Source: Lachancea kluyveri NRRL Y-12651 (lineage: Eukaryota; Ascomycota; Saccharomycetes; Saccharomycetales; Saccharomycetaceae). Taken from it: a stretch of 64,000 bases of DNA. Shown piece by piece: positions 32,424-42,135 of the stretch. The stretch is from assembly GCA_000149225.2 (NCBI GenBank), contig CM000690.1:1054001-1118000 (forward strand). Reading direction: 5' to 3'. The position numbers were made by a program, and so were the translations under genes. Position 1 is the first letter of the stretch, and each line of letters begins with the position of its first letter. The notes beneath the pieces were generated by a model that saw only the letters and a list, made by a program, of their open reading frames with translations, did no database searches and was not told where the DNA came from.

Positions 32424-33100
32424 CTCAATATCATCATGCTTAAAATCTCGAAACGAGGAAAAAAAGAAAAAAGAAACGAACCACCACCTCGTTCAAGAGA
32501 CCATCCTCCCAAGTTGTAACGAAGGCACATCTCCTGTCTGCTGCATACTACGTCCCCGAAAGCAGTCATGCCTCTTCGTAACTAGCCTACTGCAAAAATT
32601 AATATCTTACATCATCAGTAAACTTTCAAAAATTGCGAAGTCGAGAAGCAACTACAGATCTCGAAGCTATGCGAACTTCTTGCAAACAAAGTGGAGTTTA
32701 GACTCCGAAATGGATGGACCCAATACGTGTATGCGAGATGTACCCACGAGGACTAGAACGTGGGCTGGCAGATGTCTCGGGATGGTTGCTGCCTGCCGTT
32801 ATGCTCTGGGGAACTTACTCGATAAACGTTGGTTCTTGTAAATTCTGCTGAGCTACTTAAGAGCAAATTTGCTAGTTTTAACCTTGCACATGTTTAATAT
32901 CCTTGTCGCCCATTAAAAGTAGCTCACAAAAGACAACTTCATGATGTTTGGTATAACCTCAGTTTTTAAATACATATCAAGAAGTTCCCTCACTCTTTAT
33001 TATGTACTTTTGTACGGAACCCGTTGGTTTTGCTCGATTCTTTAATTACGTCGATGATAGCTATTTGAACAAGCTTCTAACTGAAAAAGCAAGCGTGAAC
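32424..33100. other. Rest of the divergent LIA1-PBA2 promoter region
   Basis: About 680 bp lie between the LIA1 promoter motifs and the chosen start of the proteasome chaperone gene. The frame upstream of 33101 is open back to an ATG at 33002 but has no homology I recognise. No RNA gene is seen, nor any PACE site despite the proteasome role of the downstream gene. Confidence 0.5.
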
Positions 33101-33916
33101 ATGTCAAGCTTGATAATTCCCTTGGTATCAGCCGGAAATGTGGCTCAATTGACAACTGATTTGATACTTCATTCTCTTGCCGACGAATTTGACTATGTCT
33201 GCGACCTAGACAGCACTTATCTACACCCTTTCGTTGGCCCTTTGGATTACGTTAGTGGCGTGTCTGCAAGTCTTTATGACAAGAGTCCGCAAAAAAAACA
33301 CAGCACTCCTTTGGAGTTGTATCATAACCCCAAAAAACAGCTGTACGTTTTGCAACAACGTACTCCGATAATACAAGGTTATGAGAATAATTTTTGTCAC
33401 GAAGTACTCGTTCCGTTAGTTCAGAAATTGTCGGTTGAAAAAGTTCTTATCCTAGATTCCATTAGTATTTTCGACAGTCTAATAACGCTGAATCCCGGGC
33501 ATAGTGGTCGTTTTTCGATTGGAACTTGTGAGCTTTCTTCGATAAGCGATGTTACTCGAGAGTTCCAACAAAGATTGCAATTGGATACTGATTCATCAGT
33601 ATCCCTCAACAAAACTTTGTTTAAATTTACTGACTCCAGTATCCAAGACGGCATTTCTGCAGAACAGCTGGTTTTTAAACTATGCTACCATTTATTACAC
33701 ATCAGTGCTCCTTCCAAATTGAGAGAAATCAAGTATTTCAGCATCTTTGTCCACGAGGGTGATAATTCTCAAGATGCCTTACTCGTGTGTGAGCAGCTGC
33801 CTGTGATCCTACCGGGGCTTGGAAAAATTGTGAGATATGCCACACCAGTTTCTTGGAAGGGTGTTTACGGTATGAGACCCATTCCTTCTAGTTTTGAAGA
33901 CGGGTTATATATTTAA
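33101..33916 (+). CDS. ADD66: Proteasome assembly chaperone Pba2/Add66
   Basis: This 271-residue protein pairs with Pba1 to guide assembly of the 20S proteasome alpha ring. I chose the ATG at 33101 because MSSLIIPLVSAGNVAQL lines up with the S. cerevisiae start (MSCLVLPLVSVGN...), whereas the in-frame ATG at 33002 adds 33 residues with no counterpart. Conserved segments are FVGPLDYV, QQRTPI, HEGDNSQDA and RYATPVSWKGVYGM near the C-terminus. S. cerevisiae Add66 has 267 residues. Place and strand match YKL206C in the flipped chromosome XI block. It converges on NPA3. Confidence 0.92.
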   Translation: MSSLIIPLVSAGNVAQLTTDLILHSLADEFDYVCDLDSTYLHPFVGPLDYVSGVSASLYDKSPQKKHSTPLELYHNPKKQLYVLQQRTPIIQGYENNFCHEVLVPLVQKLSVEKVLILDSISIFDSLITLNPGHSGRFSIGTCELSSISDVTREFQQRLQLDTDSSVSLNKTLFKFTDSSIQDGISAEQLVFKLCYHLLHISAPSKLREIKYFSIFVHEGDNSQDALLVCEQLPVILPGLGKIVRYATPVSWKGVYGMRPIPSSFEDGLYI

Positions 33917-33970
33917 TGATGTTAGCTAAACCTAATTATATTGTGAGAATCATAAATTCCAATACATCAT

Positions 33971-35131
33971 CTACTGTCTAATGTAACGAGCAATTTTGTC
34001 AGCCGTTTCACTATTGGCAGATTTCGCAACCTTTTCGAAAGCCTCCTCGTATCTTTTCTGCAGATCTGGGGTACTGCTTTCGTTAACTTCACCTTGTACT
34101 CTTTCATCACCTGCAAAAGTATATTCTCTTTCAATACCTTCATCTTCATCTCTTAACACAACCCCATCGTTTTCACCTTCTTCAAGATCACTCAATACAG
34201 AAGCTTCATCATCCTTGCTCTCATTTTCCGTACCACTCTTATCTTTGATCCCCAAATCCTTGATTAGATGTTCTAAGGATTCATCTTTTCTGGCCTTTTC
34301 CTTTTGTTCTTTCTCTTTTAATATTCTTTCTCTTTCAACTTTGTAGTATTTTTCGTATTCGTCTACTTTCTTATCGACGGCTACCAAGAATTCGTCAAAA
34401 CCATCACCAGTGAAACTCGAGACACCAACCATATCTAACTGAGAATAAAATTCTTCCAACATTAACGACATCGAGTTGATCAATGAGCCCATATATCCCG
34501 AGCCCATGCCAGATTCGCCGTTCAACTCTTGATCTTGCCTTAGTGCTTCCTGAAAAGCTTCAAAGTCTGTCATCCATTCACGAGCAAAATCTGCCTTGCA
34601 GACATCTGTTTTGTTGAAAACCACAATCATTGGTAGCTTGGTTTTGTATAAGATAGAACATGCATATAGCATGTTACTCATAAAAGTTGTGGGAGAAGAG
34701 TTTCTAGGAGTATCCACAATGTACGCAATTACTGTGGGAAAAGTAGAAGCAAATGACTCCGTAATAATAGAGCCTGAAGCACTCCAGACAAAACATTCAA
34801 TTTGACCTGGCGTGTCTATTATACAGTGCTCAAATTTATCACGCTTGTTTTCAACAAGCTTGATCACTTGGTCGATCTTAGTACTAAATAGATTCAAACT
34901 AGTCACGATTGCACCATTAGGACCTAGTTGATAGTTTTCCATAACTTTTTTGTACTTTATGGCATCACGAATATCTATGTTTGCGCCATACGGAATCTTT
35001 AACACAGCTGGGTCCAAATTTATCACATATGGTGGTTGTTTAGCAGCGTGGAAGTGAGAGTTTAGGCGTTGCATAAAGGTAGTTTTACCAGAACCAGCCA
35101 TACCAATACATATAACAGTTTTTAAAGCCAT
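33971..35131 (-). CDS. NPA3: GPN-loop GTPase 1, RNA polymerase II nuclear import factor
   Basis: This 386-residue GTPase is needed for assembly and nuclear import of RNA polymerase II. The P-loop GMAGSGKTT is at residues 10-18, the family-defining Gly-Pro-Asn loop at 70-72 (LGPNGAI), DTPGQIE forms G3 and FNKTD forms G4. An acidic, disordered C-terminal tail follows residue 290. S. cerevisiae Npa3 has 385 residues. Place and strand match YJR072C. Confidence 0.97.
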   Translation of the reverse strand: MALKTVICIGMAGSGKTTFMQRLNSHFHAAKQPPYVINLDPAVLKIPYGANIDIRDAIKYKKVMENYQLGPNGAIVTSLNLFSTKIDQVIKLVENKRDKFEHCIIDTPGQIECFVWSASGSIITESFASTFPTVIAYIVDTPRNSSPTTFMSNMLYACSILYKTKLPMIVVFNKTDVCKADFAREWMTDFEAFQEALRQDQELNGESGMGSGYMGSLINSMSLMLEEFYSQLDMVGVSSFTGDGFDEFLVAVDKKVDEYEKYYKVERERILKEKEQKEKARKDESLEHLIKDLGIKDKSGTENESKDDEASVLSDLEEGENDGVVLRDEDEGIEREYTFAGDERVQGEVNESSTPDLQKRYEEAFEKVAKSANSETADKIARYIRQ

Positions 35132-35373
35132 ATTTAATTTGATCTATCTTTTATACCTTAGTTGTACTTTTAACTTGCAGCGATGATGAACCTCTTTACC
35201 AATTTCAAATTTTTCGGCAGGTTTCTTTTTCATTTAACCCATAAAATCATGTGACGAATATCGAAACCCGCGTTCTGCCCAAGGGAAAGATATATTAGTA
35301 GTAGTAGCATTGGCCACTTCTTTACTTAAAATACGTATATTTAGTTCAATTTATTTGATAGTAGCAGCTTGGT

Positions 35374-36180
35374 TCATTTTTTACTGTACAATTTCAACAC
35401 TCTGTGCTCAATATTTTCAAAGCATGATTCGTGCTGAGTAATAGTCAAATCGTTGGCAAGATTCTTCATAATCGCTTCAGGAGTTGGGCCTCCTGGCATC
35501 CCACCAATTTGCTGCTGCTGTTCTTGCTGAGCCATACCTAATTGATCAATATCGTTATTCCCAAACAACAAGTTGTATACTGGATTCAAACCCAAAATAG
35601 ATATGAAGTACCAAGAAATACTGCTAACCCAGCGAACGTCCAAATCAGCTGTCATAACACCGCTTTGCAGCATCTCTTTGAATCTGATAGTTAAAGGAAA
35701 AGGTAATTTCATCAGAACAAAACCAGCAAAGAAATGATTCACCCACCACATAATCAAAGTTTGAGGGACGTAGTTAGCCAAGTTTCCTTTAGCCATACTC
35801 ATCATGGTATCAGACATATTCGGGTCGGTCAAAGGGTTCTGTGGCTCGTTCGAACTGGACTGAACTTCAGCCAAATATTTTCCTTCCGACAATACTTGGG
35901 CCAAATACTCTTGTCTGAGATTAAAAGACTCTGTAGTCAGGTTACTGCCATTGCCTAGAATAGCTTGTGCCTTATTGATATACTGGGACTCGGTCAATTT
36001 GTTTCTAGTGACGCATTTGACTTTGGGTCCTAGCAAGACCATAATGTACTGGCGGACAACGCCAACCAGAATCATCACAATAGATATTGGGAGTAAGACC
36101 CAGTATTTCAGCTTCGGGTCAAGTGTAAGTTCGGCTACAGCACCAGCAGCACCAACTGCTGCGGCAGATAATACAGACAT
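35374..36180 (-). CDS. EMC3: ER membrane protein complex subunit 3 (insertase subunit)
   Basis: This 268-residue protein belongs to the Oxa1/Get1/EMC3 insertase superfamily; EMC3 forms the membrane vestibule that inserts tail-anchored and multi-pass proteins. Three hydrophobic segments are visible: about 28-48 (WVLLPISIVMILVGVVRQYI), about 138-158 (LIMWWVNHFFAGFVLMKLPF) and about 185-205. A cytosolic Gln/Met-rich coil follows (QQEQQQQIGGMPGG). S. cerevisiae Emc3 has 253 residues. Place and strand match YKL207W flipped. Confidence 0.94.
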   Translation of the reverse strand: MSVLSAAAVGAAGAVAELTLDPKLKYWVLLPISIVMILVGVVRQYIMVLLGPKVKCVTRNKLTESQYINKAQAILGNGSNLTTESFNLRQEYLAQVLSEGKYLAEVQSSSNEPQNPLTDPNMSDTMMSMAKGNLANYVPQTLIMWWVNHFFAGFVLMKLPFPLTIRFKEMLQSGVMTADLDVRWVSSISWYFISILGLNPVYNLLFGNNDIDQLGMAQQEQQQQIGGMPGGPTPEAIMKNLANDLTITQHESCFENIEHRVLKLYSKK

Positions 36181-37579
36181 GCCTGATCTTTTTGATTTTA
36201 CCTCTTAGTATCTTTTCCGGACTAAACTAAACTTGCCAAAACCTTTAAAAAAGGTTCAAGATGTATCGTTACATGTGATTTAATCAAATTAGTTGATGAG
36301 GCTGGGTAATAAGTTAACTCGAGTCACCTTCCTAGTAACAAAGTCGGTACAGAACGAGTTACTCTTGAGTCATCGCTATGTACACATATAGATAGAACGG
36401 TGGATCCTCGTCCACGACAGCTTTTATTACAGTGCATGTGGCAATGTGCCCGAGAGAATTTATTCAAGAGTTTTGATGCAGATTATCAATGTGAATTTAT
36501 GTGGGATACAACTAGCAAGCATTTCACTTATTGTGTACTTCATTAGAACCATTAGCAAATCTATGTCCAGTTTTTTTTTCCTTTTTCTTCTTTTTCTTCT
36601 TCTTGAATGTCTGCGCTCTCCGGACCCAAACGTCTGGTTAGCACCCAAAGTTGTGTAACATATTTCCCAGCAGCATAACTCTCCTTGCATTTCTGCACTC
36701 GGGGCTTTTCCATTCTTTCTACATCAGCCTTTTACTTGCCGGAAACAACCGTTCAACACCACTAGTGTTCAAATTCGTACAGGGCAGCAACAACACCGGC
36801 CTGCATAAATTTGGGTAGTTTGAGACACGTTCGTACCATCGTGCTATGCCATGTATCGAAGTAGCCCTGTACAGCAACAGTTACTTTTTTCTAGCTTTCG
36901 TGTTCAGAAATTGGCAGCTTTGCACCAATATCTAGAATGACAGTTTCATGTCTATTGGATTCTTCCGATTCAATAACGCTCGATAGCCGTTTCTTTAACT
37001 TGCTTTGCCTTTTCCCTAAAAAAAAAGCTAGTGGCAGCCAACAATGATCTCATCTCCTATCACGTTCTAAGGTAGCCTTCGATAAATTGTTTGAGGCTCT
37101 TGACCCTCTCTATTTCTTTCTGTGTAAAGTCGTCGAAATCATCCAACTACGAGGCTGGATTCAGCAAGGTAGTTACACAGTACAGCAGTTTCCTCTGGCA
37201 CTTTTCTCCTTCGGTATATTTTGTAATCAGTGACATGAGCAATGTACAACTAGATCAACCGAACCATTGCAGACCAGCGGAAGTATTGCTAGGGTGACAA
37301 AGAGGTCAGGTACAATCGAGTAAATTGAACCGCTAATCTGTATCTAAAGAAGCAGCGAATTTACAGAATATCGAAATCCGGATATCCAAGTTAAAAGCAA
37401 GTCAAAAATCCATACCGTTGTAACTTCCTGTAGGTTAAAAACGAGTTGTCAACTTATGTACTTTCACTATAAAACTCATATCCTTCGTAACTCATTACCC
37501 AGCCATGCGCCCTGTTCCTTAGACTCACTAAGTACGAAACAAGATTTTTCATTGGGGCGAGGTTGAATGCCGATGACGG
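36181..37579. other. 1.4-kb gene-free stretch between divergent EMC3 and NFU1
   Basis: This is the longest stretch without an assigned gene. It also marks the change from the YJR/YKL200-series block to the YKL040/YHL block, so it spans a rearrangement relative to S. cerevisiae. Only promoter-like features are visible: a pyrimidine-rich CTT tract at 36569-36604 and one ATCACATG (minus strand, 36272-36279). I looked for tRNA boxes, paired C and D boxes, and a CDEIII centromere core, and found none. Short ORFs here start with TTG or lack features. Confidence 0.5.
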
Positions 37580-38389
37580 ATGAGTAAAAGAATCATAATC
37601 TCTCCCATCACCATAAGCTGCCCACGATCAAAGATGTTAGGTGTCACCAGACAAGCAAAGTGGCTTTTTAATGAGGGTAGCATATTTAAGAGGTTACTTC
37701 ATATCAAAACTTTATCAACCCCAAATGACAACTCTTTGAAATTTATCTCCACCGATGGTGAGCTGTTACAAGATCGTGGTACAAGAAGCATAGAGATTCG
37801 TAATACAGACGAGTCCCTGATTCACCACTCTCCTTTAGCGCAAAGAATTTTTACTACATGCCCTGGAGTGGAATCTCTGATGATAGGTGACGATTTCGTC
37901 ACCATTAACAAAGACGAACTGGTTCATTGGCAACAGGTAACTCCCTCCGTGCTTGATGTATTGACTCAACATCTAGCTTCAGGTACAGATGCTATAACAC
38001 CAGAATTTCACACTGTTCAGGAACAAAGCGCTGGTTACGATGTTAACGTTCCAAAATTTGAGCTAAATGAGGAAGAACAAGAAATCAGTGATATGATCGA
38101 CGAGCTAATTCAAACTAGAATCAGGCCTGCGATTCAAGATGATGGTGGGGACATCCAATACAGAGGCTATGATCCAAAGACAGGTACCGTCTATTTGAAG
38201 CTACAGGGTGCTTGTAAGAGCTGTTCATCTAGCGAAAATACTTTGAAACATGGTATCGAGTCTATGTTGAAACATTACATTGAAGAAGTTGAAGAGGTGG
38301 TTCAAATCTTGGATCCAGAGGAAGAGATTGCGCTGAAAGAGTTTGAGAAACTGGAAAAAAAGCTGGAGTCCAGAGGTGCTGAAGCCTAG
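37580..38389 (+). CDS. NFU1: Mitochondrial Nfu-type iron-sulfur cluster carrier
   Basis: This protein of up to 269 residues delivers 4Fe-4S clusters to mitochondrial targets such as lipoyl synthase and aconitase-type enzymes. It has an acid-free basic N-terminal presequence, the Nfu N-terminal domain (LKFISTDGELL through CPGVESLMIGDDFVTINK) and the C-terminal NifU-like domain with the cluster-binding CxxC in GACKSCSSSE. S. cerevisiae Nfu1 has 256 residues. A second ATG at 37634 would give a 251-residue form with a shorter presequence; the start is uncertain. Matches YKL040C by order and orientation. Confidence 0.92.
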   Translation: MSKRIIISPITISCPRSKMLGVTRQAKWLFNEGSIFKRLLHIKTLSTPNDNSLKFISTDGELLQDRGTRSIEIRNTDESLIHHSPLAQRIFTTCPGVESLMIGDDFVTINKDELVHWQQVTPSVLDVLTQHLASGTDAITPEFHTVQEQSAGYDVNVPKFELNEEEQEISDMIDELIQTRIRPAIQDDGGDIQYRGYDPKTGTVYLKLQGACKSCSSSENTLKHGIESMLKHYIEEVEEVVQILDPEEEIALKEFEKLEKKLESRGAEA

Positions 38390-38758
38390 AAACATATATA
38401 TATATATATATATTTTTTTTTTCTTCATTTGTTTGTACATAGTAGACCTTTATGTGTTCACAGCGATAAACTTTCAAGTTATGGTACCCTTTAAGGCCTA
38501 CACTGAATAGAAGTCTAGTGGTTCTACATGCTTTTGGTCATCCCCGTTCGTGTTAGCATACTGTTAAAGGGTAGTTAGCATTCATACCTGGGAGATGACT
38601 TCACCAAGCTTTTAATAGTTGGACGCAAAGCGTATCCCCAGCTGGTGAACTGTGAAGGGATAGAGAATACGATATACTGCAGGCTTCGCACAAAGCTTAA
38701 CCTTAGAGTTTCGAGATACCGGTAAATTTTCCAATTGATAATGTCCGCATGCAATCAT
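38390..38758. other. Convergent 3' region of NFU1 and the pterin dehydratase, with a TA repeat
   Basis: A (TA)n tract of about nine units at 38395-38412 followed by T residues (38413-38422) directly follows the NFU1 stop and looks like an efficiency element plus poly(A) signal. The remaining 330 bp hold nothing recognisable. Confidence 0.5.
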
Positions 38759-39091
38759 TTATCCTTGTGTGCGATTACTATAAAGTTCTGCAAATCCGTC
38801 AATCTTTTTAGCCAACTTAAAATCGATGTTACTAATACCGCCAACATCATGTGTCGTCAACTCTATCTTAACCTTGTTATAAGTGGTGGTAATAGTTGGA
38901 TGGTGTCCCCATATATGACTTCTCATGCTCACTTGAGTGAGGAACCCCCATGTGCTTTCAAAATCTCGTAAAACGAAGTCTCTACTCAACGCATTGTTTT
39001 CCAATCGCCAGAGGGTTGACTTCTTAAGATTCTGTGTAATTTCAGCGGTGCTTAATGCCACTGATGCAATTCTGGTAATCTTATTGTACAT
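38759..39091 (-). CDS. Pterin-4a-carbinolamine dehydratase-like protein (YHL018W family)
   Basis: This 110-residue protein has the dehydratase core: WGFLTQVSMRSHIWGHHPTI, with the His-His-Pro triad near residues 66-68, and TTHDVGGISNIDFKLAKKID downstream. The fold normally recycles tetrahydropterin cofactor, though yeast lacks aromatic amino acid hydroxylases and the role of the S. cerevisiae protein is unsettled. The N-terminus (MYNKITRIASVAL) is acid-free and may target mitochondria. S. cerevisiae YHL018W has 120 residues and matches in order and orientation. It diverges from APM2 across 137 bp. Confidence 0.9.
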   Translation of the reverse strand: MYNKITRIASVALSTAEITQNLKKSTLWRLENNALSRDFVLRDFESTWGFLTQVSMRSHIWGHHPTITTTYNKVKIELTTHDVGGISNIDFKLAKKIDGFAELYSNRTQG

Positions 39092-39228
39092 GGTTCTCGG
39101 TTCGACTTATAGTGGTAGTTTTGCCTAGTAAATAGCTTCAAAAAAAAAGCTGTGCAAATCAAAACACCCAAAAGTATATGCGCATTCTTCCAAACAGTAA
39201 GTAAGGGAACACCTTGAAAAGAAACAGG

Positions 39229-40728
39229 ATGTCCTCCTGCATTTATATACTAGATGAGACCCTTCAGCCATTGATCTATAAGAATTTTAAAGCCATTTCA
39301 AATGGTGAAGAATCAATAGAATTGTTTCAACAGGCACATTCAAAGCATCCAATGGTCCCTGTTTTCCACTATAAAGGCATCCATTTCGTTTATATTCGCA
39401 GAGATGGCTTTTATTTTATTTCTGCTGTTGAGCTGGTAGCTGAGGCCTCAAATAAGAAGTCTCATTTCAACGTTATGGCCATATTGACTTACTTAGAGAA
39501 TTTTTATACACTACTCAAAAGGTACTTCAACTCACAGAAGCTTAACAGATGGCTAATTGTGGATAACTTTCATCTAATATACGAGCTCTTAGACGAAAGT
39601 TTAGACTTTGGCGTACCACAGCTGACAGATTATAATATCATTCAGGATTATATTAAGGTTCAGGTAAATTTACATGATGAATTAGCAGATAGTAGCAAAA
39701 AAATAAGCAAGAAAGAGGACTTGCATGGTTTTGAAGACGACGAAAGTTATATGAATAGTTTTATTGCGAGAACTACAACCAGTGCAATATCATGGCGACC
39801 TAAAGGTATACATTACACAAAGAACGAGTTCTTTTTGGATGTTATAGAGGAAATCGAGTACTGTATGGATTTCAATAAATCAAAGATTCGTAAAAATTTT
39901 GTTCATGGTCGTATACGTTGCCGTTCGTATCTTTCAGGGATGCCTAAGTTGAAGATTGGCTTGAGTAAGATAACATCTTCGCTGCCGAAGGAGCGAGAAC
40001 AATTCATGAACAATGCTAAGTTTCACCAGTGTGTATCACTAGAGGACTTACAAAAAAATATTGTCTCCTTTATCCCACCTGATGGAGAATTCCAGTTATG
40101 TGAATATAAACTAAAAAGACATGTGAGGGACCCGCCCGTAATAAAATTGGTAAAGTTTGATGTTAAAAAGGAGGAGAAAAAACGCCCTAAGATCTTAATC
40201 TCATTAACGATTACAACAGATTTTAAGTCACAAAACTCTACAAGTGTTCTAAATATACGCATTCCACTGACTAAAATCTTTTCAGAGTACCAAATAGATC
40301 TTGCAAAGCCACCCCGTTTTAAGTGCGATCAGGGGAACGTATTATTTAATCTGACAGATGATTTACTGCTTTGGGAGGTAGGCAGCATCAAGGGTGGGCA
40401 TGCGCAAACTGAACACTCTATGTACTGTGAATTCAGGTTATATGATGAAGAAGAGTATAAGAAACAATTGGAAGAATTGAAAAACTCCATGGATCCACCA
40501 CCTTTAAGACAGGGACCAAAGTTAGAAGAACTGTACAAGCAAGTTCATGAGAACGAAAACACAAATAGGTCTCGATTGGTCAGCATGGAATTCGAAATTC
40601 CGTACTACACATGTAGTGGACTAAAAGTACAATATTTAAAGATAGAAGAAGACCAACTGCAGTACCATTCCTTTCCTTGGGTTCGGTACAAGACTGTAAA
40701 TGATGAGGAATACGCATATCAAATATAA
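39229..40728 (+). CDS. APM2: AP-1-like adaptor medium chain
   Basis: This 499-residue mu-type clathrin adaptor subunit functions with Mil1 in a variant AP-1 complex at the Golgi or endosome. The N-terminal longin-like part begins MSSCIYILDETLQPLI and the mu-homology domain occupies the C-terminal half (KNEFFLDVIEEIEY, then LSGMPKLKIGL, to PWVRYKTVNDEEYAYQI). The frame is open to a TTG at 39214, but the ATG at 39229 matches the S. cerevisiae start. The protein is about 100 residues shorter than S. cerevisiae Apm2 (605) because the long acidic/Lys linker is reduced. Matches YHL019C. Confidence 0.93.
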   Translation: MSSCIYILDETLQPLIYKNFKAISNGEESIELFQQAHSKHPMVPVFHYKGIHFVYIRRDGFYFISAVELVAEASNKKSHFNVMAILTYLENFYTLLKRYFNSQKLNRWLIVDNFHLIYELLDESLDFGVPQLTDYNIIQDYIKVQVNLHDELADSSKKISKKEDLHGFEDDESYMNSFIARTTTSAISWRPKGIHYTKNEFFLDVIEEIEYCMDFNKSKIRKNFVHGRIRCRSYLSGMPKLKIGLSKITSSLPKEREQFMNNAKFHQCVSLEDLQKNIVSFIPPDGEFQLCEYKLKRHVRDPPVIKLVKFDVKKEEKKRPKILISLTITTDFKSQNSTSVLNIRIPLTKIFSEYQIDLAKPPRFKCDQGNVLFNLTDDLLLWEVGSIKGGHAQTEHSMYCEFRLYDEEEYKKQLEELKNSMDPPPLRQGPKLEELYKQVHENENTNRSRLVSMEFEIPYYTCSGLKVQYLKIEEDQLQYHSFPWVRYKTVNDEEYAYQI

Positions 40729-40764
40729 TGTATCTTATTTTTGCATAGAAATTATAGAGTATAA

Positions 40765-41811
40765 CTATTCGATAACAGGATAAATAACCTTGTTGTAGTA
40801 GTTGTAAGCCTCGCCGTGTGATTTAGAAGGATGCTTACCTAATATAATCGTAGGATCCTTATAATCAACATGACCACCGTATGGCTCGCTCAATCCAATA
40901 CCGAGTAGTTTTAGGGTTTCCCAGTCATATTTATCTTTCAATTCTTGTGGAGTAACATCAAAAAACAGGTTCTCTTCCTGCCTTAAGTAGCTCTTGGTAT
41001 AAAATAAAAACCCCATGATTCTGTAAAAGTCATCAACTTTATTGGCTGAGGCAGCATGGTAGCATGATGATAGCATAAAAAATAAGTCTCCTTTTTCGAG
41101 CTCAACATACATCGCATCTTCTTCATTAGGCTTCACTAACGACCCGTATAAGTGAGACCCCGGAATAAATCTAGTGGCACCACTTTCTTTGCTCGTATCA
41201 GTGAATGCAACAGCAGCGCCAACAGATGTGTCATAACCGTGGTGGTATGTATCCATGTTGGGTCTAACAGTATGATGAGACATGTCTTCCCTATGGAACA
41301 TCTGATTCTTGGCACCAGGCCCAACTTTGTAAGTGATAAAAGAATTATATTGAATGTCGGATTGACAAGTCCTCATCTTCTTATCACCAATCCAGAAGAA
41401 GTTCTCCTCGCAAAGGAATTCACTCGCTACCTTTCGAATCAACGAGTTCATAAATATTTCCTTGCACGCAGTAGGTGACCTTAGCACAGTTCTTGTAACC
41501 ATGGTAGTTTCCTTGGGGAAAGGCGAGCCATTCCACGTAGGATCCCGAAAGAACCAAGGATCCAACTCTTCTAAGATTTTGTCAATCAGTTCAACGGAAA
41601 AGAAGTTCTTAACTACACATCCGCCGTATGTTTCAATTATTTTGACGATTTGATCAAAATCCGAAGGGTCTGAGACAGTAAAATCGGATAGTTCTATGTT
41701 ATGTAAAATATCGTCCCTAGTCAATTCAGATTGCGGTATATGACTTAAAAAAGTGCCATCTTTTTGTTGCAAAAGTTCCGGTAATAGTGTTAAGTTCTTA
41801 CTAAACGTCAT
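40765..41811 (-). CDS. PhyH-family Fe(II)/2-oxoglutarate-dependent dioxygenase
   Basis: This 348-residue protein resembles phytanoyl-CoA dioxygenase-like enzymes of filamentous fungi and bacteria. The iron-binding set is visible: H173 in FHREDMSHH with a carboxylate at E175 or D176, distal H252 in CYHAASAN, and R264 in YRIMGF for 2-oxoglutarate. GATRFIPGSHLYG is a family signature. Most relatives have HxD; here the third position is Glu, so the ligand is either E175 or shifted to D176. There is no C-terminal SKL peroxisome signal. The start at 41811 is the first ATG (the frame opens with TTG at 41889). I recall no S. cerevisiae counterpart. The substrate is unknown; horizontal gain is possible. 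Confidence 0.85.
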   Translation of the reverse strand: MTFSKNLTLLPELLQQKDGTFLSHIPQSELTRDDILHNIELSDFTVSDPSDFDQIVKIIETYGGCVVKNFFSVELIDKILEELDPWFFRDPTWNGSPFPKETTMVTRTVLRSPTACKEIFMNSLIRKVASEFLCEENFFWIGDKKMRTCQSDIQYNSFITYKVGPGAKNQMFHREDMSHHTVRPNMDTYHHGYDTSVGAAVAFTDTSKESGATRFIPGSHLYGSLVKPNEEDAMYVELEKGDLFFMLSSCYHAASANKVDDFYRIMGFLFYTKSYLRQEENLFFDVTPQELKDKYDWETLKLLGIGLSEPYGGHVDYKDPTIILGKHPSKSHGEAYNYYNKVIYPVIE

Positions 41812-42135
41812 TGAAATTTGTGGATTGGGAACAAATGGAGGAAGACTAATACAACAAGAGGAAGAAAGAAATTGAAGAAAAAAAGGCAAAAAGAAAAAAA
41901 AAAAGGAGTTTATATACTATCAAAGTTCCAAGGTCGTAACCCAACATTTTTTTTTTATCGTAAGCTTATGTCCTTCCAAGCTGTATTATTTTTGTCAGTC
42001 CAACTATCCGCGAAGAGTATCCGTGTCTGACACCAGGCAGAAAGTCATCCCATCATGACTCGATAAAAAGGAGTCATCATAAAAAATCATGTATTAGCGA
42101 TAACAGATGTATTTACAGTACGAATATGTTTGAGT
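41812..42135. other. Dioxygenase upstream region
   Basis: These 324 bp hold A-rich runs (41863-41909, on the coding side of the dioxygenase a T tract) and the inverted TGACTC pair. No gene is visible. Confidence 0.5.
42055..42077. promoter_or_regulatory. Inverted pair of Gcn4-type TGACTC sites
   Basis: ATGACTC (42055-42061) and GAGTCAT (42071-42077) form perfect 7-bp arms around a 9-bp spacer. Each contains the Gcn4 half-site TGACTC. They lie 244-266 bp upstream of the dioxygenase ATG and 59 bp past the stop of the next gene, so the dioxygenase is the likely target. Confidence 0.45.

Noticed and set aside
33002-33100. N-terminal extension of ADD66 from an earlier in-frame ATG
   Set aside because: The extra 33 residues have no counterpart in the S. 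cerevisiae protein, while the ATG at 33101 aligns with its start.
36272-36279. ATCACATG on the minus strand, considered as centromere CDEI
   Set aside because: No AT-rich CDEII or CDEIII follows within 200 bp; it lies in the EMC3 promoter.
39091-39106. GGTTCGACTTA, considered as a tRNA box B
   Set aside because: It lacks the CC after the T-loop and no box A or acceptor stem can be drawn around it.
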